Shown piece after piece: positions 17,267 through 24,395 of a stretch of 64,000 nt of DNA (its first letter is position 1; every line of letters begins with the position of its first letter). This stretch comes from Hahella ganghwensis DSM 17046 (GTDB taxonomy: Bacteria > Pseudomonadota > Gammaproteobacteria > Pseudomonadales > Oleiphilaceae), in NCBI RefSeq assembly GCF_000376785.1, contig NZ_AQXX01000122.1:1-64000 (forward strand). Direction: 5' to 3'. The notes beneath the pieces were generated by a model. That model ran no database searches. It was not told where the DNA came from and worked only from the letters and a program-made list of their open reading frames with translations. The position numbers were made by a program, and so were the translations under genes.

Positions 17267-18046
17267 ATGGAAACTCTTTTCTTTCTAAAAAAGGTGATCG
17301 GGTCTTTATTGGCTCCGGTTCCGTTGGTGGTTTTGCTGCTTTTAGTCGGTGTGTACCTCCATTTCGTGAAAAAAAATTATAGAAACTCAGGGAGGTTTTT
17401 CCTCGCAGCTGTTGTTCTTTTATTGGTTTTTTCAGTTCCTGTGATACCAAGCTCAATGCTTCGACCTCTGGAAACGGAATTTCCGGCTTTTAATGACCCA
17501 CCGATAAAAGTGGATAATATCATGGTGTTAGGGGGGTGGAACAATGAAGATGAAAAGCTTCCTGGTATTTCCCGCATTTCGTCTTATTCATTATACCGGG
17601 CTGTAGAAGCCTATCGTCTTTCCAGAGTATATCCTGAAGCTACCGTGGTGCTGTCAGGGCATAAAATAAATGGATTTGAATTATCGCACCCGGACTACAT
17701 GGCTGATTTTTTAATTTCTTTGGGGCTGGATCCTGGTCGAATCATTATCAGATCAGGAAGTCGGGACACGGAAAGCGAAGCTCTGTTAGTCAAAGAGCTT
17801 GCCCTGGGAAAGAATAACCTCCTGGTGACCTCTGCTAACCACATGGAGCGCGCTGTTAATATTTTTGACAGTGCAGGAATTGAGGTAATCCCTGTTCCGG
17901 TTGGTCACTTGACTAGCCGGGGGAAAAGTATTTCGTATCATATATTTACCCCGGATGCGGATGCTTTGGAGCTTAGTGAAGCGCTGGTGTACGAGACGCT
18001 GGGAAGCATTTGGTTTGCAATGAAGGGGTGGCTGTCTGGTGAATAG
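17267..18046 (+). CDS. elyC: ElyC/SanA/YdcF-family (DUF218) membrane protein
   Basis: This protein of about 259 residues has two N-terminal membrane helices (FLKKVIGSLLAPVPLVVLLL and FFLAAVVLLLVFSVPVI) and then a periplasmic DUF218 domain with the IMVLGGW strand, SRVYPEATVVLSGH and the TSANHMERAVNIF segment. It resembles Escherichia coli ElyC, which is needed for envelope integrity and undecaprenyl-phosphate lipid-carrier metabolism. That fits a locus that uses lipid-linked glycans. The ATG at 17267 is preferred over an upstream TTG at 17255. The gene is divergent from the exosortase operon, with the intergenic region shared. Confidence 0.8.
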   Translation: METLFFLKKVIGSLLAPVPLVVLLLLVGVYLHFVKKNYRNSGRFFLAAVVLLLVFSVPVIPSSMLRPLETEFPAFNDPPIKVDNIMVLGGWNNEDEKLPGISRISSYSLYRAVEAYRLSRVYPEATVVLSGHKINGFELSHPDYMADFLISLGLDPGRIIIRSGSRDTESEALLVKELALGKNNLLVTSANHMERAVNIFDSAGIEVIPVPVGHLTSRGKSISYHIFTPDADALELSEALVYETLGSIWFAMKGWLSGE

Positions 18047-18070
18047 TGGGTAATAAGGTTGGAGCTTCAA

Positions 18071-18108
18071 GAAGAGAGTGTCAGTGAGAAAATACCCTCT
18101 CTTCTTTT
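18071..18108 (+). terminator. Probable intrinsic terminator after elyC
   Basis: GAAGAGAG at 18071-18078 pairs with CTCTCTTC at 18097-18104, followed by TTTT. The 18-base loop is long, so the strength is uncertain. It lies 25 bases after the elyC stop and between convergent genes. Confidence 0.5.
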
Positions 18109-18175
18109 GTTAAATATTCTCGGCTATGTAAATCTTGGAGTTCTGGGCGGGTATCTATTCGGGACCTGCGATTAA

Positions 18176-18868
18176 TTACTCGGCAGACGTTGATGAATCA
18201 GCAGGCGGTTTTCTGCAAACCACATCGTAACAGTTGCCGGAAATTTTCTCGTATGTAATCTCATAGCCTGATTCCAGCAGTTTGTCTCTAAGTTCATCCT
18301 GGTGGTACGGGGTATAAAGAATGCCCTTCTTTATACCCCAATCATTGATTCTCTGGGCTATCTTGTTAAAAGGCCATGGTGTTCTCGGATATAGCAATAC
18401 ATTGCAGGCCAGGGTGCCTCCCGGTTTCAGTACCCTATATATATCTTTCAAAGAGCCGTCTATGCTGGGGAAACAGTGAATAGAATTGGCAATATTGGCC
18501 GTGTCAAAGAAATTGTCAGGATACGGGAGCTCGGCAGCATCTGCGTGCTTGAGGGTGACATCGGGCGTGTTTTTGAAGCGTTCAACTGCGCCAGCCAGCA
18601 TTGACTCGGCATAGTCCACCCCGACGATTTTAGATGGCGGCATCTTTTTTAACTTGCGCCAGCGGAGTACCAACTCCAGTAAAGTCCCAGTTCCACACGC
18701 AACTTCAAGATGGCTGGGCCCAAAATTGGGCGCAAAAAATCTCAATTGAGCCCATATAGTGCTGTTATAGGCGAATGTCAGGATAAAGAAGCCCCTGATA
18801 TCATACCACCATGGGGGAGATGAGTAGGCCTCGGCAATTTCGTCTCGAGTTTTGCCTGTGTTTTCCAC
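18176..18868 (-). CDS. Class I SAM-dependent methyltransferase
   Basis: This 230-residue protein has the methyltransferase motif I (HLEVACGTGTLLELVL), motif II (KIVGVDYAESMLAGA) and a following acidic strand (LKHADAAELPYPDNFFD), as in the UbiE/BioC-like group. The acceptor could be a small lipid-soluble or sugar molecule. It stands alone on the minus strand between elyC and the PEP-CTERM gene. Location in the exosortase region is the only functional hint. Confidence 0.75.
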   Translation of the reverse strand: MENTGKTRDEIAEAYSSPPWWYDIRGFFILTFAYNSTIWAQLRFFAPNFGPSHLEVACGTGTLLELVLRWRKLKKMPPSKIVGVDYAESMLAGAVERFKNTPDVTLKHADAAELPYPDNFFDTANIANSIHCFPSIDGSLKDIYRVLKPGGTLACNVLLYPRTPWPFNKIAQRINDWGIKKGILYTPYHQDELRDKLLESGYEITYEKISGNCYDVVCRKPPADSSTSAE

Positions 18869-19061
18869 TATGCTGCAGTCCGTTGTTAGGTTTAATGGGG
18901 ATACTTATCAGTAAGGTTATACCTTATTGATTATAGGTAAAGTCGACAGCTCTAGAAAGTTAGATAAAACTCCAATGAGGTGTCAGTAAATCTTACATTC
19001 AGTAAGTTTTGGTTTTGAATGATGTTTCTTAACTGTATGAAATATAAGATAAAATAAAAAT

Positions 19062-19077
19062 TGGCACGCGTAGTGCT
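19062..19077 (+). promoter_or_regulatory. Sigma-54 promoter of the PEP-CTERM gene
   Basis: The sequence TGGCAC-GCGTA-GTGCT matches the sigma-54 consensus TGGCAC-N5-TTGCW at all but one position, with GG and GC exactly ten bases apart (19063-19064 and 19075-19076). It ends 42 bases before the ATG at 19120. PrsR is a sigma-54 activator encoded in the same window, so RpoN/PrsR control of this substrate gene is strongly suggested. No upstream activator site was recognised by eye. Confidence 0.75.
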
Positions 19078-19119
19078 TTGTTAATGGCGTATAACTACAC
19101 CTTGTTAAGGAGCAATTCG

Positions 19120-19881
19120 ATGTTCAAGAAAAGTGCGTTAAACGCTGCTGGAGTAGCGACCTTGTGCGCGGCATTCTCATTCCAAGCCACCGCTGGCTTC
19201 CTGGATTTCCAAGTTGACGAGACCCCATACGGCGGTACTGTTCTGACTGCAGACAAGCTGAATGGTGGATACCAGGAAAACCTGACTTTTGACGGTGCAG
19301 GCGGTTTCACAATTTCCGCTTACGCAACTTTCGGTCAGCTGTTTGGTAACGACGGTACTACTGATCTGGGCGCTAGCTCTCAAATTGGTGACTCTTACCA
19401 GATTTATGCGAAGTTTTACTCTGGCGGTACTGTTTCTCCAGTAGCTCCTGGTATTACTGAGTTCACTGGTTCTGGTGGTTCTGTTGAGATCTATCTGGAT
19501 GCCAACAACGACACTACCGGTACCCTGGGCGCTACAGCACTTGATCCCATCCTGATGTCTAACGATGGCGATGACTTGTTGCTGGCTGCCACTACTGACT
19601 TGGTATACGGTACTGGTTTGTTGACTGGTGTTGGTGGTTTCTTTGATCTTTTGTTTGATAACTTTGCTTTGACTGCTGACGGTGCGGACTACTTCGTATC
19701 TCCAGATCCTTTCTACATCAAAGTAAACGTAGACGGCGATTTCGATACATTCGAATTGACCGGTACTCAAGTTGTAACTGGTGACATAAGCGCGGTATTC
19801 GTACCTGAGCCTGCTTCTCTGGCTATCTTGGGTGTTGCAGCAGCAGGTTTAGGATTTAGTGCACGTCGCAAGCGCGCATAA
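19120..19881 (+). CDS. PEP-CTERM sorting-domain protein (exosortase substrate)
   Basis: This is a secreted protein of about 253 residues with a Sec signal (MFKKSALNAAGVATLCAAFSF, cleavage probably after ATA). The mature chain is glycine- and aspartate-rich and devoid of cysteine. The C-terminus is a textbook PEP-CTERM tail: VPEPASLAILGVAAAGLGF followed by a basic cluster (SARRKRA). Exosortase cuts at the PEP motif and releases the protein to the surface or to an extracellular matrix. The ATG at 19120 is chosen because AAGGAG stands seven bases upstream; an in-frame TTG at 19078 lies in the promoter. Codon use (many GGT, GCT, CTG) looks like that of a highly expressed gene. It is flanked by a sigma-54 promoter and a strong terminator. 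Confidence 0.93.
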   Translation: MFKKSALNAAGVATLCAAFSFQATAGFLDFQVDETPYGGTVLTADKLNGGYQENLTFDGAGGFTISAYATFGQLFGNDGTTDLGASSQIGDSYQIYAKFYSGGTVSPVAPGITEFTGSGGSVEIYLDANNDTTGTLGATALDPILMSNDGDDLLLAATTDLVYGTGLLTGVGGFFDLLFDNFALTADGADYFVSPDPFYIKVNVDGDFDTFELTGTQVVTGDISAVFVPEPASLAILGVAAAGLGFSARRKRA

Positions 19882-19902
19882 TCTTAGGAATGCTCCTAAA
19901 AC

Positions 19903-19932
19903 AAAAAAAGCAGCCTTATGGCTGCTTTTTTT
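19903..19932 (+). terminator. Intrinsic terminator after the PEP-CTERM gene
   Basis: GCAGCC, a TTAT loop and GGCTGC form a six-bp GC-rich stem that is extended by A/T pairs and followed by seven T residues. It starts about 20 bases after the stop codon. It makes the PEP-CTERM gene a single-gene unit and can work in both directions. Confidence 0.85.
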
Positions 19933-19983
19933 ATGCGTCGATAAAGATACTAGGAAAGGCTTGAAGAGCTAGCTGATCTGTCT

Positions 19984-20799
19984 TTAACTCTCTTTAAGCT
20001 GACTCAGGATTGAGCGCTGGATACCAGACTCAAGTGCTTTAAAGCCAGGCTTCAGGCTTTTAAGGAAGATTTCCTGGTTGATGTAGTAGGGCGCGCGTTG
20101 CCCGTGATACTCAATTGCAGGTCCTATTTGTTCAAACTGGATACCTATTAAAGCCATGCTTCTGGCCAGTCTAGGTTCCATCATCACGAAAGCGTGCTCG
20201 ATACCTTTTTCCAGCGCAAGTCCAGCGGCAGCCAGATAAAGCCCAATTGAGATAAACGGAAAGCACCGGAGCTCTTCTTCTGAATAGGTGATCTCGTTGA
20301 TTACCCCCGTGCCGGCCCCCCCATACTTGTCACTTTTTCTGCGTCTAAATTCGGCTAGTACTGCCAGCCGTGAAATTTCACAAATTCTGTTGCTTGGAAA
20401 ACTCTCTGGTCTCAGGGAGCTGTCCTGGTAGGCGTGTGAGCAGTACTTTTGGATAGGGAGTTTCTCTTCTGGCTGTGTTGGGCAAACGACTCTTACACAA
20501 CCTGCATACCTGTCTGTGGGGATATGTCTGATCAGGCAATGAGAAGAATATAAATCACAATCATCTATTTCAAGTCCGTCCGGACGCGGGGGCTCGAACT
20601 TGAGCTCTTCACAGTAGACTTGGTGGCGAATTTGAAAAACGTGTTGTCGATGGAGTTCTGTTTTTGCAATGACAGGTGCAAGAAACTTATCAAAATGCTC
20701 TGAGATTGTTGTTGCTTCCTTGTTGACTCTGTTGGCTACCATACCGCCAAATAGCTTTCCGCCAATTCTGCTTTGTCCCAGTTTCTTTATCACGCTCAT
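19984..20799 (-). CDS. PEP-CTERM/exosortase-associated acyltransferase
   Basis: This 271-residue protein belongs to the GNAT/autoinducer-synthase-like family TIGR03694. The diagnostic core is FQIRHQVYCEELKFEPP, then YAGCVRVVCP, and RICEISRLAVLAEFRRR. These proteins co-occur with exosortase A and are thought to transfer an acyl group, from acyl-CoA or acyl-ACP, to an unknown acceptor. The amphipathic HAFVMMEPRLARSMALIGIQFEQIG segment is part of the fold. It has no real link to homoserine-lactone signalling beyond fold. It is divergent from the ThiF-like gene, and the pair may share a pathway. Confidence 0.88.
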   Translation of the reverse strand: MSVIKKLGQSRIGGKLFGGMVANRVNKEATTISEHFDKFLAPVIAKTELHRQHVFQIRHQVYCEELKFEPPRPDGLEIDDCDLYSSHCLIRHIPTDRYAGCVRVVCPTQPEEKLPIQKYCSHAYQDSSLRPESFPSNRICEISRLAVLAEFRRRKSDKYGGAGTGVINEITYSEEELRCFPFISIGLYLAAAGLALEKGIEHAFVMMEPRLARSMALIGIQFEQIGPAIEYHGQRAPYYINQEIFLKSLKPGFKALESGIQRSILSQLKES

Positions 20800-21092
20800 A
20801 TTTGGTGCTCTTTTATCCCAGGCGATACAAGTTTCCGTTCAATCCAGGCTATATGACATATCATCAGTATAGCGCTATAAATAGAGGAGTGTTAGAAAGG
20901 AGATTGCCACAATAGTGGGTGAAAATAATGCAATTAAAAGTAAGTTTTAAGAAAAATATATAAATTATCGATATCTAAGACGCGGCTAGGCTACAATATC
21001 TATAACTCCATGATTTTCAAGCTCTTAGTAAAAGAGTAATCATAACAGCTTTAGTGCAAAATATTGTAAAAAGGATCGGATTCTTAAGCAAA
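20800..21092. other. Divergent intergenic region, acyltransferase / ThiF-like gene
   Basis: About 290 AT-rich bases, with no clear operator, promoter pair or RNA gene. I looked for a sigma-54 element on the minus strand and found none. Confidence 0.4.
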
Positions 21093-21953
21093 ATGTATAA
21101 CTACGAAGCTGCAATATCGAGAAATATCGGTTGGCTTTCAGAAAGAGAGCAGCATGTCCTGAAAGATAAACGGGTTGCAATTGCCGGGATGGGGGGCGTT
21201 GGCGGTGCCCATCTGGAAACCCTTACAAGGTTGGGTATTTCAAAGTTTCAATTGTCCGATTTTGATGTGTTTGAAGTGCATAACTTCAATCGCCAGGCGG
21301 GGGCTGCCATGAGCACGGTAGGGCAGCCTAAGCTGGACGTTATGGTAAAACGAGCTTTGGATATCAATCCTCAGTTGGAGGTTCAGTATTACGATACGGG
21401 AATAAACGAAAAAAACGTTGATGCGTTTTTGGAAGGGGTGGACCTATATGTTGATAGCCTTGATTTCTTTGCTTTAAGTGCTCGAAAGTTGGTTTTTCGA
21501 AAATGCCAGGAAAAAGGTATACCGGCAATAACTGCTGCTCCAATGGGAATGGGATGTGCGTTTCTGGCATTTCTACCTGGTGGAATGACATTTGATGAAT
21601 ATTTCAGGCTTGATGGTTATTCAGAAGAAGATCAACTTATACGCTTCCTGATTGGCTTGTCACCTGCCGTGCTTCAAAAAAGTTACCTTGTTGATCCAAG
21701 TAGAGCGAACTTTCAAGAAAAGAAGGGGCCTTCCACTCCGATGGCTGTTGATTTGTGTGCAGGTATTGCAGGGACGAATGCTGTCAAAATTCTACTAGGG
21801 CGCGGCAAGGTTGTAGTCGCTCCATATGGGCTACATTTTGACGCCTACAAAAATAAAATGGTGAAGACTTGGCGCCCGGGTGGGAATGCGAATATTTTGC
21901 AAAGGATTGCGTTTGTCGTAGCAAAGCGCATTCTCACTAGAAAAAAACGCTAG
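21093..21953 (+). CDS. ThiF-family E1-like adenylyltransferase
   Basis: This protein of about 286 residues has the E1 Rossmann signature VAIAGMGGVGGAHLETLTRLG, a nucleotide-binding FDVFEVHNFNRQ strand and a long C-terminal region. It lacks the paired CxxC zinc sites of MoeB and HesA-type E1s, and no cysteine is obviously placed as the catalytic one; a single conserved-looking one is in VDLCAGIAG. E1-like enzymes adenylate a C-terminal glycine or a carboxylate. Here no ubiquitin-like or sulfur-carrier protein is adjacent. The ATG at 21093 (MYNYEAA) is chosen; an in-frame GTG at 21054 is also possible. Its neighbours suggest a small-molecule or protein-tagging step in the exosortase system. Confidence 0.7.
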   Translation: MYNYEAAISRNIGWLSEREQHVLKDKRVAIAGMGGVGGAHLETLTRLGISKFQLSDFDVFEVHNFNRQAGAAMSTVGQPKLDVMVKRALDINPQLEVQYYDTGINEKNVDAFLEGVDLYVDSLDFFALSARKLVFRKCQEKGIPAITAAPMGMGCAFLAFLPGGMTFDEYFRLDGYSEEDQLIRFLIGLSPAVLQKSYLVDPSRANFQEKKGPSTPMAVDLCAGIAGTNAVKILLGRGKVVVAPYGLHFDAYKNKMVKTWRPGGNANILQRIAFVVAKRILTRKKR

Positions 21954-21978
21954 CCCAGCTCTGCTTGACGGGAATTAT

Positions 21979-24288
21979 TTAAGCATGGTTTGGGTTGCTG
22001 CCGCTCCTCTGGCGACGATCCAAGTTAAGTAGAATGACTGGTAACAGGAAGAAATCGAGTATCAGGGCAAATACAATGGTCATTGCCACCATTGAGCCCA
22101 TATAAGAATTTACGTTAAATTCTGAGAAAGCCAAGGTCAGAAAACCCACTGATAGAACCAGAGTCGTTACTACAATGGCCTTTCCAACATGATGGAAAGC
22201 ATAGGTGACAGCCTCTTCGGCGTTTAGTCCCAAGTCTTTTCTGGCTCTTATGTATTTGGAAAGAAAGTGGACAGTATCGTCCACAATGATTCCAAGCGTA
22301 AAAGAAAATACGATGGCTACGGCCACGTTCACTTCTGCAACCGTTATACCCCAGATTCCAAAGGCCATTGCCGCTGGCAGAGCATTTGGAATTATGCTGA
22401 TCAAACCATATTTGATTGACCTAAGTGCCAAAATCAGAGTGATGGTGATAAAAAATAACCCCAGTAGTGATCCGGATACCATGGAGTGAATATTATTCTG
22501 ACCCAGATGGGAGAACATGATTGATATTCCACCACCTGCAGTTCGGAGTTCCGGTAAATGGGTCGCCAGCCATTGATCTATTCGGGATTCAATTTCCAGT
22601 AGCTGTTTTGCCTTTTGCCCTTTTACCAGCGCGGTAATTTTTAAAGCGGATTTGTCGAAATTGATAATATTGTTCAGGTCAAGTCCGAAAGGCAGCGACA
22701 GTTCGTAGAGTAGTTGATATTGTGCAGACAGCTCTCTGTTTTCCGGTATTCGATAGTAAGTCTCATCTCCGGCGTTCATGTTTTGGTTTAGTCTTTTGAT
22801 GACATTGGTGTAGCTGACAACATGAACGATTTCTGGTTGTAGCAATAGCCAATCTTTGAAGCGATCAACTTTTTTCAGAAATTCAGGTTCATTGATGCAA
22901 TTGGTTTCCTGGCATCTGAGGGCGTAATTAAATGAATCAAAACCGGTCAGGTTTTCCTGCATGAAATCTGCAGCCTGGCGAAAAGGGACGCTTGTTTTGA
23001 AGTAGCCCAAAGTATTGTCGTTCAGTTCATTTCTGGGGATCTGGGAAACGACAACCAGGATCAGTAGTGGGCCGAGAATGAGGACTCTTTTTTGATTCCT
23101 GATTAAAAATGCACTAAATCGATCAGCAAAATTAACGCTGCTTTGTTTCGGTACATTGATAGGAAGCCAATAAAGCAGTGCGGGCAGTAATGTCAGGCTC
23201 CATAAGAATGCCAGCATAATACCTACCGCCCCCCAATTTCCAAGCTCCCGAAAAGGAGGCGCTTCGCTGAAATTCATGGCCAGAAAGCCCACAGCAGTCG
23301 TTGCACTGGTAAGGAAGACAGGCTGAAGATTTGATTTATAGGTATTGATGAGAGCGGTTAACTTGTCCTGTCCGATAGCGCGATGGAACTGGAAACTGTA
23401 GATCAAATGTACGGAATCGCAAATGGCAATAGTCATGATAATGACGGGGAGGGCGGCTGTTACCTGATTGAGTGGAGTGTTGATCCACCCCATGATACCA
23501 AGGGTACAGGCGACGCTGGTTAAAATGATGACGAGTGTCGCGAGCATGCCGGTGAAGGATCTGAGTAACAGGATTAAGAGCACTGCCATCAGAACGATCA
23601 TGATCGGAAATAGAATTTTACTGTCCTGTTCTGAGAGCGTGTTAAAAGTAGCGACAACAGTTGTTTGACCTGCAAGCTGAATATTAAGGCCGGGGTATTT
23701 TTCCATAACTGCTGAAGCCAGTTTTCTGGCGGCAGATACTACCTCGATTGACGCTCGATCTTTTTCAATGGGGTCATCTGGTAAAATGAGGGTGACATTG
23801 GCGGCACTTACGCTGCCATCATCTGACACTATAAAGTTTGATAGTTCGGGTTCCCCGATAGCTATTTGGCGAACTTCATCGAAGTCACCTTGTTCGAGCA
23901 CGTCATCATCAACCAGGTCGCCGACAAACAGTTCATCTCCGACTGCATCTGTGTGCTGGTGATTAGTGATGGAATCCACTCTTCCTGAATAGGGGAGCTT
24001 CCAGGCTTCATCGGTTAGATAAATGATTCCTTCCAGATTTTGGCGATTAAAAAGATGATCGGATGAGCTGGAAATAACAAATGAAACGGTATCGGACTTA
24101 GTGAATTCATCCTCAATGAGGTGATGCTGGACTAACTGAGGGTTTGTTGGATCGAAAAAGACAGAGTAGTCACTTTCAACGTAAAGGTTGGGAAGTCCGC
24201 ATATCGAGAAAACTATGATGGCTATACTGACAACCGCAAGCCAGTCTTTACCGGATACCAGAAAGTTGGCGATTCGGTCACTTTTCAT
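21979..24288 (-). CDS. MMPL/RND-superfamily exporter
   Basis: This large protein of 769 residues has two repeats of the same layout: a large exposed loop (about residues 35-210 and 410-600) followed by five to six membrane helices. It belongs to the HAE3/MMPL-type RND group, which moves lipids or hydrophobic molecules using the proton gradient. Acidic motifs such as ICDSVHL and GIIVDDTVHFL lie in the membrane segments at positions expected for proton transfer. No membrane-fusion protein is next to it. It follows prsT in the same direction, so it is likely to transport a lipid or glycan component of the exosortase pathway. Confidence 0.8.
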   Translation of the reverse strand: MKSDRIANFLVSGKDWLAVVSIAIIVFSICGLPNLYVESDYSVFFDPTNPQLVQHHLIEDEFTKSDTVSFVISSSSDHLFNRQNLEGIIYLTDEAWKLPYSGRVDSITNHQHTDAVGDELFVGDLVDDDVLEQGDFDEVRQIAIGEPELSNFIVSDDGSVSAANVTLILPDDPIEKDRASIEVVSAARKLASAVMEKYPGLNIQLAGQTTVVATFNTLSEQDSKILFPIMIVLMAVLLILLLRSFTGMLATLVIILTSVACTLGIMGWINTPLNQVTAALPVIIMTIAICDSVHLIYSFQFHRAIGQDKLTALINTYKSNLQPVFLTSATTAVGFLAMNFSEAPPFRELGNWGAVGIMLAFLWSLTLLPALLYWLPINVPKQSSVNFADRFSAFLIRNQKRVLILGPLLILVVVSQIPRNELNDNTLGYFKTSVPFRQAADFMQENLTGFDSFNYALRCQETNCINEPEFLKKVDRFKDWLLLQPEIVHVVSYTNVIKRLNQNMNAGDETYYRIPENRELSAQYQLLYELSLPFGLDLNNIINFDKSALKITALVKGQKAKQLLEIESRIDQWLATHLPELRTAGGGISIMFSHLGQNNIHSMVSGSLLGLFFITITLILALRSIKYGLISIIPNALPAAMAFGIWGITVAEVNVAVAIVFSFTLGIIVDDTVHFLSKYIRARKDLGLNAEEAVTYAFHHVGKAIVVTTLVLSVGFLTLAFSEFNVNSYMGSMVAMTIVFALILDFFLLPVILLNLDRRQRSGSNPNHA

Positions 24289-24340
24289 AATTCCCTCTAA
24301 CAGGCAGGACTTGTGTAGACGCTCAGCTTCCAGGAGTTAC

Positions 24341-24382
24341 TCTCTCGACATGGCGCTCCTTCACTGATGCCATGCCGAGAGA
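24341..24382 (-). other. Stable hairpin between prsT and the exporter gene
   Basis: TCTCTCG-A-CATGGC at 24341-24354 pairs with GCCATG-C-CGAGAGA at 24369-24382, giving 13 pairs interrupted by a single A/C mismatch, with a 14-base loop. No U-tract follows on either strand. In the prsT-exporter transcript this could act as an mRNA stability or processing element. Confidence 0.55.
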
Positions 24383-24395
24383 AATTGGGGCAGAC

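Noticed and set aside
19984-20799. Homoserine-lactone autoinducer synthase
   Set aside because: The fold is related, but the motifs match the exosortase-associated acyltransferase family and no LuxR-type regulator is nearby.
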